From Dendrophyllia cribrosa (lineage: Eukaryota; Cnidaria; Anthozoa; Scleractinia; Dendrophylliidae): 64,000 bases of DNA. How positions within the stretch are numbered: position 1 is the stretch's first letter; the number at the start of each line of letters is the position of its first letter. The stretch covers positions 12,713,139-12,777,138 of the forward strand of contig JAJLRJ010000006.1 of assembly GCA_024195265.1 (NCBI GenBank). The letters run 5' to 3'. Shown here in pieces: positions 48,001 to 58,848 of this stretch. The notes below the pieces were generated by a model. The model saw only the letters and a list, made by a program, of their open reading frames with translations, did not search any database and was not told the origin of the DNA. Made by a program: the position numbers and the translations under genes.

Positions 48001-49129
48001 TATACTGAGCGAATCAAGAGCCAGGTTTTCCTGCGCTATCAAGCGGACAGTTCTAGTGTGGACGAACGGCTGGTACGAGGGACGCGCGGCCATCTCCACG
48101 TAACGCGAGGGCGAGAAAACTCGCGAGACCAAAACCAAAATTGAAAAGCACGCACTCACCAAAGCGAAGACAGATGGTTACCACACGCTTTCTTGCTTGT
48201 GGTGAAAAAACAGCACCAAATCTTGTGAAAAAAAAGCTCTCCTTAGTCGTCGAAGTTGAGGATTATTCTGGCTTTTGGCCTTGAAAAAGTGGACCACTGA
48301 TAAGAACAGATCCCCTAACGCTATACAGGAAAGGTGTTAGCAGAGGGGCACGGGTTCCCCTCCTTTTGCAAAAAAAAAAAATAAATAATGATAAGGCCCA
48401 GCCTATAACATTTTCTAAACACGACACGTCTATTGTATAACCAAATTATAGACCCCATTTTAGTCACTAGCGTGAAAATGTAAACTTTGTAATCGAAAAT
48501 TAGTGATTTCCTGTTTTTAATACCCCAAATGGCTACTAAAATAAAACTACGCCCATTTCGCGAACATGTAGATTTCTATTGGCTGATTTGCATCATGTGA
48601 TGCTTTCATGTACGTATTTTGAGTAGACTTATTGTAAAGGTGCGCTACAACGGCATTTTTACCATATTCACTATCAATTCTTCTATTTTTTTTATTAACC
48701 TCACGTTCTAACGCATTAACGAGATGGCTTTAAGAGCCCTTTGATTCTACCCGCGCGCCGTCGAATCCTGCCAACTTGCGGCTGTCAGAGTTTGCAAATG
48801 CCGTCGTTTAAAGATGAAATTTACTTCAGGGAACGTCACCAGTTGAATGAATTTACTGAACAGACCTACTAGCATAAAATTTGGGAAAGAAAGTTGCATT
48901 TTAGAGATTCATTTGCAATATTTTTAGACTAACAGACATTGGGGTCACATCCCGTAAGGAAGACCAATTTTTCAAAATTAGGGTCGCCATTCAGATAGCT
49001 TATCTCAGAAACGAAGTCGGTGACCCCCCCATTTTTTTACATTTCTGACACGAGTTACTCATAACCTAGCTGTAGCAAAAGTTTTATAAAAAAGTCAATG
49101 TTAGAAGATTTTCGCGCGAACGTCCTTAA

Positions 49130-50165
49130 GAGAAATATATGAGAAAAAAATATAAGCTAGGACTAATGTATCCAAAAGATAGTAATTGCTGCGGTAAATT
49201 TGTTGTAATAATGCTGTTTTATCGCCTCGCTGGTATTACAGAATTTTCTCTTTCGTTTTTTGAGGGAAAGCAAAGCAAATGTAACCGGGATGAATCGGCG
49301 AAAACTCCAGCTGATAAGACTAATTTTGTTTTGTAATTCACGCATCAAGTTCTTGCAATGTCTGTAGAATATTGTTGAGCAAAGGACGCGTTCACCGCGA
49401 GGAAGGTGTGAAAATTTAGGTTTAACTTAATTATTGATAATGAATATGCTGCGTTACTAGCTAGCCGTATCGTATTCGCGTCTCCACGGGCTCGGCTCAG
49501 GTTTCGCGTCCCCACGCGCTCAGCTCAGTCTCATCGACCGCTGTTGGAGTGATTTCAAAATAAATTTGTCTTTTATTCCGTACAATCTTCGAAAATCTTT
49601 GCTATCCAACGGTCATATCACCATGCCTCACAGTCCTCGCTCAACTCGCGGTAGTCTTCGACACTTCAGTTCCGATTACGACTGGCACATGTTGGACCAA
49701 AATATTACAAATCTCGCAGCCAACAGCTTGAAGCAGCAAGCGAGGCTATTGTTCGTGGCGCAGTGAATTCTGGCCCAAAATGTGTGCGTGGCGCAGTGAA
49801 TTCTGGTAAAAAGCGATCAAATCGAGATTTTTCGTAGCTTATATTTTTTTCTCATTGCTGCGGAACGAGCGTAGCGAGTGAGCAGCAACATAATCAGGAT
49901 TTAAGAGAAATATATGAGAAAAAATATAAGCTAGGAAAAATCTCGATTTGATCGCTTTTTACCAGAATTCACTGCGCCACGCACACATTTTGGGCCAGAA
50001 TTCACTGCGCCACGCACACATTTTGGGCCAGAATTCACTGCGCCACGCACACATTTTGGGCCAGAACTCACTGTAAAATTGTAAACGTAATACCAGCGAG
50101 GCGATAAAACAGCATTATTGCAACAAATTTACCGCAGCAATTACTATCTTTTGGATACACTAGTA
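49130..50165. repeat. Compound foldback with tandem 30-33-bp units
   Basis: Outer arms: AGATAGTAATTGCTGCGGTA near 49180 against its mirror near 50140. Inner arms: 49745-49850 against 49915-50065 (GTGGCGCAGTGAATTCTGG, TTTTTACCAGAATTC). The right inner arm repeats GAATTCACTGCGCCACGCAC + ACATTTTGGGCCA three times. The inner loop holds the intact target site of the 4.0 kb element (49857-49935). Confidence 0.7.
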
Positions 50166-50469
50166 TTAATTTTAACTAATTATCTTTTTAGAAAAACCGA
50201 TGGAATGTTCTTAGCTTCTTCATCTGTAATCAGATCACCCAGAGAAACTATATTTGACGAGACAAAGTTCGAAAACACTTCCGGATCTCCACTGATCCAT
50301 GTTATACTGATTGAGTCTACTAAACAAAACAAGTAGACAGTCTAATTCTTTAAAATGCAAAAAGGTAAAACGACGACTTCTTTCGCGTGCTTTTCGCTAC
50401 CTGAAATGGATTAACAATTTAATAGCAACCACTTTCTAACATAGGTCATATTCGTTTGCGGCTAGGCTC

Positions 50470-51137
50470 TTGCCGATTGTGCTAGCATAATTTTTGGCAT
50501 AATCTGAGGAATTGAGCATAATTTTTGCCCTTTTTCCAAAAGTAACACTGCTAGCATAATCCGTATATTTTCTTGTCTTAATAGCACAATTTTAGAATAA
50601 TTCAAGAAAACGAAGATCTCAGCTACTAAAAACGATAGATTACTATTAACAGTTGCTTCCACTCCTATTTTTCGATTTTTTTTTACTTGTGTTGAAATAC
50701 CGCGGGAGTTCGATGAAACGGAACCGGAAGTCTGTGTCTCGGTCCCAGACTCCTTAGTCTTTCTCCCACGACTCCCAGTGCTCGTTTCAAAATGGCGGCC
50801 GCCACGCCAAACCAGTCAAGTGCAGTGAACTTACATCCAGATAGTTTACAAGGTAGCGAGAACAGAGAGGATAGCTGGATAGCAGATTTATTCGCCGTAT
50901 AGGCCCAACCACCGGATAAAGTTACCCAGGTTTTGAACAACCGGGCCCAGAACGTCTGGCCAGGGTTAATAAAATACATTTTCAAACTTGTCTTGTGAGT
51001 TGTGAAGTTTGTGCACAGAATAATTTTTTAAAAAAGTAGCATAATTTTGAAAAGCGAGCATAATTTGAGCATAATTTGGGCAAAAAAACGAGCACTGCCA
51101 CTAGCATAATATGCCACTTTTACTAGCACAATCGGCA
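50470..51137. mobile_element. TIR element with GCCGATTGTGCTAGCATAAT ends, carrying a captured first exon
   Basis: Left TTGCCGATTGTGCTAGCATA, right mirrored with ...TAGCACAATCGGCAA. Inside, TAGCATAAT / GAGCATAATTT units are scattered and a CpG-rich 5' region with an ORF (50792) is carried. Confidence 0.7.
50792..50902 (+). CDS. Captured first-exon-like ORF, 36 codons
   Basis: ATG in a good context (TTTCAAAATGGCGGCC) reading MAAATPNQSSAVNLHPDSLQ then GSENREDSWIADLFAV and TAG. A possible donor CAAG|GTAGCG lies after codon 20. The region is GC-rich compared with the TE around it. It looks like the 5' UTR and first exon of a host gene carried in a TIR element. No protein family recognised. Confidence 0.4.
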   Translation: MAAATPNQSSAVNLHPDSLQGSENREDSWIADLFAV

Positions 51138-51476
51138 AATGCCTATTTGCGGCCTCAGTTGGTTGTGTTGCCATTCGATTCACGCCCGCAGAACTAGCTG
51201 GCTGCACTCCACAGAAATACGCCGGGAGTCAAAAGGTATTTATATACTGCTACAGTTTCTTTTCTTTGAATTTAGAGTGCGCGTTTTTTAGGCGATAAGG
51301 GGAATTCAACTGAGTTCTATTAAAAAGGTAAAGCGAAATGATTTATTACTTTAATATCTGTTTACCGAATTCAAAAAGTGAAAAAATTAGTGAAAACTCG
51401 AATTGTCGTGTCTTATTTACATTGCGACCAGTGGGAGTCGTGTTTGGCCCGTCTTTTTTATACTACTTTATATAGA

Positions 51477-52020
51477 ATTTTCGTCGTCAAACGTCTCAAA
51501 CCGTTGTGATCTGTGTCAGTCTTTTGTCGCAGCCTACGATAAGCTCTTAGTTATCTACCGGAAAAGCTCCACAGAAAAGAGACAATTACAAAATAATTAT
51601 GTGTATATATGGGTAGACTTTCATTGACCCTGAGCTGGCATTAGCAGAATTATTTCGTCGCCATACCGTTGTACATGTGATCTACGTTCTATCGTTACAG
51701 TTACGATAAGCCCTTAGTTATCTACCGAAAAAGCTCCACAGTGACAATTTATTAATTACGTGTTTATATGCGTAGGTAGATTTTTATGACCCTGAGCTGA
51801 CATTAGCAGAATACTGTAGTTATCTACCAAAAAAGCTCCACAGTGACAATTTATTAATTACATGTTTATATGCGTGGGTTTTATAACCATAAACTGACAT
51901 TAGCAGATTTTTTTTTGTCGTCAAACCGTTGTGATCCGTGCGTTCTATAGTTACAGTTACGATAAGCCCTTATTTATCTACTGGAAAAAACTATGTGTAC
52001 ACATGGGTAGATTTTTCGGA
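51477..52020. repeat. Tandem repeat, about 100-190-bp units, 3-4 copies
   Basis: Recurring order: ACGATAAGC(C/T)CTTAGTTA, TCTACC(G/A)(G/A)AAAAGCTCCACAG, GACAATT(T/A)A, GTTTATATGCGT, GACCCTGAGCTG(A/G)CAT, TAGCAGA. The first and last units are longer (with CGTCAAACCGTTGTGATC); middle units are shortened. Confidence 0.7.
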
Positions 52021-53160
52021 CTATGCTTGTTATGAGTGAACAGGTCTAAACAGAAAATAAATAAAGGGATATCCTTTCGCTCGCAGAGGCCTGTTACGCG
52101 CTGTTTTGATTATGTAGCATTCTTTCAAGCCTTTATGTACGAAATCCTGATTTATCTACTGTCTGTTTGTTTCTATTTCGGTTTTCTGATTTTCTTTTTC
52201 TTTTTTACATATGGCCTTCTGTTCCGAGAAGCGAACAGTTTTCCAAGAGCGAAGCACGAGGAAAACTGCGAGCTTCGAGGAACAGATATGTCCAAGGACA
52301 AAAATTAATATTCGTGTATATTTTTAAAGCCAAAATAACTGCTTTTTGATAAACATTTTGTTATCGCTCATTTTTATCACAAAAAAATAAATAATTAAAG
52401 TTATTGACTGATTCCCCGCACCCAAACAACTGACAAGAATGCGGTGCAGGATAAAGCAGACACAAGTGTACATTTATTAAAACAGTTACATGTATCAGCA
52501 TTGAAAACACAACCATATCAGGCCCAGAAAATAAACTATAAAACTAAAAAAAGGCTCACAAGAGTATCACAACTGATAAATAAAGTAGAACTGCCCGCTT
52601 CAAGTTATCCACAAGGAATCTTGTTTACTGCCCATCGTTTTCATATTTGCTATCTTGCATCCACACTTTCTTCACACAATCTCGCCATACACTCACAGGA
52701 CTAATTCACGTGTGCTTGGGGATCCAAGAAGCCATTCATCTCTTCATCTCACCTCTGAATAATCTGTACTACGGGTGAGCTGATAACGCAAGGTCTCAGT
52801 CTTCAAAATTTTTGGCATGATTACTAGGCTGGTAACTCCAGCTTTAGTTGAAGTGATTCCGTCGCAACAAGTCCTTTTTTCAGTCAAATCGTACATTTTC
52901 AGTGATATTTGTTTATTAAAGTGCTTTTTCATGCTCGCATGCTTTTGTCAAAAAACTTCAACTTTTTGGCGTTTTCTGGATTGAACCGCTTTCCCACGAA
53001 TAGTAATTTCCTCCTCATTTTCCTTTTGGTGACTTTTGTAAATTGGAGAATATCACTTGGGAAATATCATCCGACATTTCCCAGTTTTCCGTTACGCAGT
53101 TCGACCAATTGCACGAAAGCGAAAATATTTGATGGGTTATTTATAAGTAAATAAGACGCA
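52021..53160. other. No gene accepted
   Basis: AT-rich DNA without a homologous frame. A GAAGCGAACAGTTTTCC...GAAAACTGCGAGCTTC imperfect hairpin lies near 52228-52285. Confidence 0.4.
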
Positions 53161-53164
53161 AAGG

Positions 53165-53405
53165 ACCTCAAACGAAAATGCTGCTGGTGTACGTTGGATC
53201 TAGAGAAGATCTAGTCAGCCAAAAATGGAGATGAAAACAAAGTATAAAGCAAGGCTGATACTACGTAGAACATTTAACGACAACAGCATGATAGAGCCCA
53301 AACTGAAAGCCAAAATGCAACCGTAGACAGCTGTTTCGACCTGGCTGGGTCTCGTCAGCACGACGTAGCAGCAAAATGGTAGAAAAACTAGCGCGAACGC
53401 CAATT
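53165..53405 (-). mobile_element. Penelope-like or retrozyme-type fragment bearing a hammerhead
   Basis: On the minus strand the hammerhead (53315-53372) is followed by a single-copy stretch and then AGCC...GGCTGACTAGATCTTCTC, close in layout to segments at 57150-57300 and 56650-56760. Such 5'-truncated, hammerhead-carrying pieces are typical of Penelope-like retroelements and retrozymes (established knowledge). No protein part is present here. Confidence 0.55.
53315..53372 (-). ncRNA. Type I hammerhead ribozyme motif
   Basis: Minus strand: CTGACGA (53358-53352), stem II GACC-CAGCCA-GGTC, GAAAC, stem III ACAG/CTGT with no loop, then C and the presumed cleavage between 53326 and 53325. Stem I forms from GCACGACG-type bases upstream with TACGG downstream (four Watson-Crick/GU pairs next to the core, then a loose internal loop). 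All core bases (CUGANGA, GAAA, UH) are present. The very short stem III is what retroelement hammerheads show; they may need a dimer to cleave efficiently. Confidence 0.75.
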
Positions 53406-54130
53406 GTCTACAAAATCGTTAGCTCACTAGTTTACTAGTTTGAGCACTCTGACATGGTACGGTGATACCACATGTGTGGGATCATGTGCTGTCTGCAGTT
53501 AGTTATATGTAATATTATATATTCCATTTACATATATACCGAGGTAAAGATCTGCTACAATATAAAATACATAATAGTTTTTTTTCTTTCGGCTTGGCAA
53601 CCTCTGTCGAGCTATTCTGAGAAGATCCCCATATTGCTATAGCAGATGGGTATTAGTTCTAAATCTAACACTAACACGGGTTTTGTTGTCTTCATGCAGC
53701 CAAAATGAAACCTACGTAGCTCTCGTGACATTGCCCAGAGCCGATTGCTAAAGAAGCATTAAAATTGTTTTCGTTCGACCAGATATTGTCATTCGCGTCC
53801 TTATTTATTTGATCCGTCTTTTACACAAGAGGTAGACGTAATCCCAAGCCGGCACGAGAAGGAGGGAAAACGCTCCAAACAGCCTCTTTTGAAACGCCGA
53901 TTTAGTTACTGCTTTTCGCATTATTTAGTTAGGCAGATCCAAAGCTTTCTCTATCCACCAAATATCTTGTAAATACGCAAAATTTGAATGGCTTCTATCG
54001 AGAATGACAACTTCAACGCTCGATTTGCATAGCATGTCATGTTTAGAGATTATTCCCCCGTTCTCCGTTCCTCGTTCCCCGTTCTCCACCTCCCCTTTCC
54101 TTTTTGCAGCATATAAGCAGCAAGTGCGAA
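53406..54130. other. No gene accepted
   Basis: No homologous frame or clear repeat seen. A pyrimidine-rich strip at 54045-54100 (CCCCGTTCTCC-type repeats) precedes a MITE fragment. Confidence 0.4.
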
Positions 54131-54297
54131 CGATCAAAATTCAAGAAAAATCCCAAATTATATTTTGTAAAATACTAAAACACAAATGGTACCATGCAAA
54201 AGTACTGTCACACCATACGATATCTTTGAAATACTCAAAAGTTCTTACTACACCACATGTCTCCATAATTGACACTGGGAGTGAGTTAAAGGGTTAA
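54131..54297. mobile_element. TTAA MITE, copy I, one end lost
   Basis: Right end ATTGACACTGGGAGTGAG...GGGTTAA with an extra AGTTAAAG insertion; inverted relative to copy A; left terminus missing. Confidence 0.7.
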
Positions 54298-54596
54298 TGC
54301 GCACGGGCTTTATTCGCTTAATACTTGCGGAGAAAAAAGTCACCATCAAACCACAATTTGTCAGTAATTAGGTTTAAAAATGAACTTATCAACTTTGATG
54401 CATTTTGTCCTGCACTTTAATTCAGCGATTTTGAAAACATGACTGAATTTCCCGCGAAGTCTAGTCTGACTATTGTTGTTGACCCGAAGGTGTGCTGTTG
54501 ATTAACAAGAACAACAACATTTCGAGTAGGAAGTCGTGCTTTAAGAAGCTTTAAGGGTCTTGTAAGTGCCCCTAAGGTACGAGAATTAATTCAATA

Positions 54597-55079
54597 TACC
54601 GTAAATGATCTAATAAACGCCGGGGGCGTTCATTAAATTTCAAGGGTCCGAGGGGGGCGTTTAAAAGATAAGAGGCGTTTATTCTAATAACTGTAATATA
54701 ATAACTGTAACTGCAATAACTGTAATATGGTAACCTAAATACGGTAATATTATAACCTAAATGACAGACTATCAAGTCCGTCTGCTGATAAGTCTAAACC
54801 GTCTACAAATCCATAACGGTATATGGTACATACAAAGCGGCGGAAAAGGGTACCGTACTGGCATAGTTCTTATAGCTCAATGTCAACATCCGAGTCCTCG
54901 TCGAGCACCATGGTATTTTCATCGCCGGCCTCTTCAATGTCTGAGTTAGTTATCAGGGAAGGGGGGCGTTTATTAGACGGGGGGCGTTTGTTAGAGAGGG
55001 GCGTTCAATACAAACTTGTCATCTTAGGAGGGCGTTAATTAGATAGGAGGCGGGGGCGTTTATAAGATCATTTACGGTA
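54597..55079. mobile_element. MITE with CCGTAAATGATCTAATAAAC ends, TA target
   Basis: TA + CCGTAAATGATC ... GATCATTTACGG + TA. Both sides carry many GGGGCGTTTATTAGA-type sub-terminal repeats (at least four on the right, three on the left). Confidence 0.8.
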
Positions 55080-55172
55080 TTGTTATGATTTGTTTTACAT
55101 GTACAGTCGCTTTTCCGGTCACACTAGGTGATCCGTCACGAACGTTTACTGTACGTCATTTGAAACCCTTAA

Positions 55173-55967
55173 GGTGGCTGAACACAGTTTGCGCGCGCTC
55201 TTCAATTTCAGCTGCTTACGCGAGTCAGCGCGCGCAGAGTTTTGAGAAAAACAAACGTGGCGCCTGTTCAGCGATCATTTTATTTTGCTCAGCGTGGATC
55301 GCGAAAGTGTTGTTTTTCGTCTAAAAATCAAACAATTTTTTGTTCGTAAAAATGTTTGTTGAATCAATAGATAATTTATAGAACCATTGAAGAAATACAC
55401 TGTCTTTTTGGTCGTTTTTGTCTTTGGATCGAGAACCCAGTCAAATGCAACGCATGCGCAGTTGACCAAAAAATTGTGACTCGATGTTTTAGCGACTTTC
55501 CTCGGAAACGTGCTGATTTCTACGAAACTACTCATTAGAATTTCACAAAATTTGGCACAATAATAGTTCCGAATATGCCGAACTCACCTGCCATCAAAAA
55601 TTTGAAATCTAACAGAGGAGATTTTTACAAAACGCAAACATATTAAACCACAAATTACGGATGATCCCTCTGTCAAAATTACATGAGACCAGTGTTAACA
55701 TGCGAATATTTTTACGAGTTTACCGGAGACAAATGATGGACAAAATATAATGACTAGATTTTCTGAAAATAAAAGAAACCAAATATTGCAGGCTGATTTT
55801 CAATCCACCGTGTTGCTATGGCAACACCCTAAAAGCTCAACAAAAATATCAAATTATATAGCTTGTTGCTTAATCGTATGCCTCGCCAATTTTGGGCGCC
55901 CAGACTTTAGTGGTTTTAAAATGACAATGAATGACGCATAGGTACAGTGAAACTGTGTTCAGCCACC
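55173..55967. mobile_element. TTAA element with GGTGGCTGAACACAGTTT ends
   Basis: TTAA + GGTGGCTGAACACAGTTT ... AAACTGTGTTCAGCCACC + TTAA: an 18-bp perfect TIR. About 0.8 kb with no coding sequence recognised. Confidence 0.85.
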
Positions 55968-56092
55968 TTAATCGGTCTTTCGCAATCACTCGTGCATGAA
56001 AGGTCAACTTTAAGGGAACACTGTCACGAGGGCGCATGCGCGAGTTTTTCGATCGAAACTTGAATTTTTCAAGTTGAACCGTCAATTTCAAA

Positions 56093-56321
56093 ATGGCGTC
56101 GACTAGTGGCGGCGGTGGAGGGAAAAGAACCAATTCGGGACGGAAGAGGAAGTTCGAGGATCAAGCAGAATATAAGATAGCGTGGTCTAGAAACCACAAA
56201 CGAATATATTTGGAAAATTGGATATTTAGGTCGTGGCTTCAGGCTAAATTCGATGCGGGTATGACGCTTCCAGTGACAGCGACTTCGTCGCCCATTTGTT
56301 GTCGTTGGAATATCGTCGAAG
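56093..56321 (+). CDS. Captured first exon, MASTSGGGGG...
   Basis: ATG after TTTCAAA; reads MASTSGGGGGKRTNSGRKRK then FEDQAEYKIAWSRNHKRIYL and ENWIFRSWLQAKFDAG. A good donor GAAG|GTATGC follows at 56322. After about codon 60 a second frame gives SDSDFVAHLLSLEYRR up to the same donor, which looks more protein-like, so a one-base indel near 56265 is likely. The WSRxHKRxYL block recurs in uncharacterised anthozoan proteins as far as I recall; function unknown. Confidence 0.5.
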
Positions 56322-56436
56322 GTATGCTATGTTTTCATGACTTTGGCTTCAGTTTGCCCTCCTCAGGACGAGTGGCTCCTTGACGGAACCAAAAAAATGA
56401 AAAATGAAAGGGAGTAAAGGAAAGAAAAATGACGAG

Positions 56437-56530
56437 CCTACGACACGAGGTATTCCCAGGCGGTCACCCATCCAAGTACTGACCTCGCCCGACAGGGCTT
56501 AACTTCGGTGATCGGACGAGAACCGGCGCA
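56437..56530 (-). pseudogene. 5S rRNA-derived segment (5'-truncated)
   Basis: Minus strand: CGGTTCTCGTCCGATCACCG, AAGTTAAGCCCTGTCGGGCG, GTACTTGGATGGGTGACCGC, CTGGGAATACC and a 3' end at GTAGG followed by a T run. This corresponds to 5S from about nt 26 to the end; both internal promoter boxes (A and C) are present. The first 25 nt are replaced by the transposon's TIR. Confidence 0.85.
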
Positions 56531-56619
56531 TGTCAACCCGTGACAGTGTCCCTTTAACTTTTATATTTAATACTTCCATTTATCTGTTGCTCGAAAAGAA
56601 AGAAAACGAGGTTAAATGG

Positions 56620-57655
56620 CAAGAAACCGTATACGAGAATCCCGCTGCTTGTACGCTGGATCCTGGAGGATCTGCTTCAGTAAAGCAAAGCTGAAAACAG
56701 TGTTTATTTTGTTGAGTACAATATTTCAGCTGGCCAGACCAGCCTTCTTCAGGTACAAGATTTTACTAAATAAACAATATGTTATACGATGTTATATACA
56801 AGGAGAATTTCGCAATATAGAAGAATTAAGTAATACAGGATCACAGGTAGCCCAAGCTCAAGTGATGTTTACGTTGTAATTTAAACGTCGTGGTAACTGT
56901 TGCGTAATAGCGAAATTATAAGGATTTGTATGGGGAAAATTCACTTCGAATTTGAGCGTAAAATTAGGAACGATATTTGAATATAACTGGCTCACCTGAA
57001 CTTCTTTGTGTGTTTACTTGTGTCTTGAGTGGTTTTGGGGTCGATTCGAAGCGATTCCAGCGAGTTTTAGTTCAACTGTTTCTTCCTACCTAAAAGACTG
57101 CTCTCTTTTAGGGAGGAAGAAACAATTTATAAATGAAAGGACCACTCGACAAATTAGAAGTACTGGATCCTTGTGAAGGATCTGATCAGCAGAAATAATT
57201 ATAAACAAATAAAATGAAAGGCTGATCGTACAGTAAGGAATATATTTTAACCGATGAATTTCGAACGGCACGGCCGTTCTTCTTCAGGGTATAACCCTAC
57301 AGTAGGGTTATACCCTGAAGAAGAACGGCCGTGCCGTTCGAAATTAATCGGTTAAAATATATTCCTTACTGTACGATCAGCCTTTCATTTTATTTGAGGA
57401 AGAAACAGTTGAATTAAAACTCGCTGGAATCGCTTCGAATCGTTCCCAAAACTACTCAAGACACAACTAAACACACAAAGAAGTTCAGGTGAGCCAGTTA
57501 TATTCAAATATCGTTCCTAATTTTACGCTCAAATTCGAAGTGAATTTTCCCCATACAAATCCTTATAATTTCGCTATTACGCAACAGTTACCACGACGTT
57601 TAATTACGTGTAAACATCACTTGAGCTTGGGCCACCTGTGACAGGATGTGACGAA
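56620..57655. repeat. Large palindrome with hammerhead-like hairpins at its centre
   Basis: Arms about 56835-57300 and 57301-57655. Shared blocks: ATTATAAGGATTTGTATGGG, GCTCACCTGAACTTCTTTGT, CCTTACTGTACGATCAGCCT. The left arm has about 80 extra bases at 57095-57200. The centre reads GAAGAACGGCCGTGCCGTTC in both directions around ACCCTACAGTAGGGT. It contains the 3' end of the gene seen at 41386-41800. Confidence 0.75.
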
Positions 57656-58504
57656 ATCGGAAATAAAAACGAAAAAGTGTTGCATTTCATCACGTTTGTT
57701 CATGCCGTGTGGCTCTAAAGTATTGCCTTTATAGATAAGATATGATTCCCTGGCATTCGTTATCGAATGGAACTCTCGCCAAACCCGGCAATAATGTAAG
57801 TTCCTTTTACTTGATATGTTTCGTTTCGTCATTTTCCTTTTTCTTATGTTGTAAATAAATCCAATCATCTATAAGCTTGAAGTTGCTATATAGATATGAC
57901 GTCACTAACACTTCGCCTCAGGCTATAAACCATTTGAAAAAGTGAACTTTTTTACTTTTTGGAGCCCATTTAAAAACAGACGTGCGCTAGGCTCATAGCC
58001 AAGGGCACGACTAATTAGCTCGCGGTTTTTTGAGGCTTGAATCTCCCGTGGAGACGCTGTGATGTTTAAGGCGGGAGTCTACCTGAATTTTAATGAAATT
58101 TTAAGAGGTTTTAAGAAGGGATAGGAGAAAGAAAATGAGTTTTGGAACACCAACAGACAGTCGATACCCACGTAAGAGCACCCCAGGTTGCCAGTGGACT
58201 AACTTGGTATCCGTCTATTAATTATTAACTACAAATTCTAATTTTAAAACTTCACTAAATCTTCAACATTTTTTATTTCTCTAAATTTTACCAATCCTTT
58301 GAGAAAAACTATTTCCTCCCAAACATACCCAAAAATCACCCAAAAATTTACAAAACACCCCATAACATAGGTTTATGTTTTAAGCATAGAGGTTTTGGAT
58401 TGCTTGAAACGTGAACGAGATATTTCCATTAAAGCCATGTCAAGTGGCGGCGGAAAAGTGGCGTTTAGGTTAACTCCCGCCTTAAGAAACTTTGCGAGCG
58501 AAAA
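57656..58504. other. No gene accepted
   Basis: Unstructured. An ATGTCAAGTGGCGGCGG start-like context at 58437 resembles other captured starts but no exon boundary was found. Confidence 0.4.
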
Positions 58505-58512
58505 TCTCGCAC

Positions 58513-58811
58513 CGGGGGGGGACTCCCATATAAAAATGACGGGGGTGCTCGTCGGAAATTTTCGAAAAACACCCTGAAAGGTACCAGAATCTTGTTTGAT
58601 GGGCATGGCTCAAAATAATGTTTACCCCTAAGAGGTACCAATTCGAAAACAACACATGTCATATTCTGTCATATTTTTTCGGCTCATACCCTAAAAGGTA
58701 CCGCGATAATTCTAACGGTAGTGATTTCAGATTTTAGTACCCTAAGCGGTACCAATCTACAAATCTTGACCCCTAAAAGGTACGACGAGCACCCCCGTCA
58801 TTTTTATATAG

Positions 58812-58848
<37 letters not shown>

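Larger units (their letters stand above)
45122..49129. mobile_element. 4.0 kb TTAA-flanked element with 12-bp TIR
   Basis: TTAA (45122-45125) + GGACGTTCGCGC ... GCGCGAACGTCC + TTAA (49126-49129). Sub-terminal GTCGGTGACCCCC blocks lie inside each end (about 45290 and 49015). The flanking host repeat (GAGCAGCAACATAATCAGGA on the left, GAGAAATATATGAG on the right) exists uninterrupted at 49857-49935, which fixes the boundaries and the TTAA duplication. It contains a LINE relic and no transposase. Confidence 0.85.
56014..56553. mobile_element. TTAA element carrying a first exon and a 5S rRNA-derived segment
   Basis: TTAA + GGGAACACTGTCACGAGGGC ... CGTGACAGTGTCCCT + TTAA. It belongs to the family of the foldback at 34573. 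It carries an exon-like ORF (56093) on + and 5S-derived DNA (56437-56530) on -. Only 43 bases separate it from the element ending at 55967. Confidence 0.8.

Noticed and set aside
49760..50060. CRISPR-like array of 30-33-bp repeats
   Set aside because: The units are directly adjacent without unique spacers, lie in a eukaryotic foldback, and no cas genes are present.
53215..53403. Hydrophobic 62-codon minus-strand protein
   Set aside because: It overlaps the hammerhead and retroelement fragment on the same strand; the frame is incidental.
56437..56530. Functional 5S rRNA gene
   Set aside because: The first 25 nt are missing and replaced by transposon sequence.
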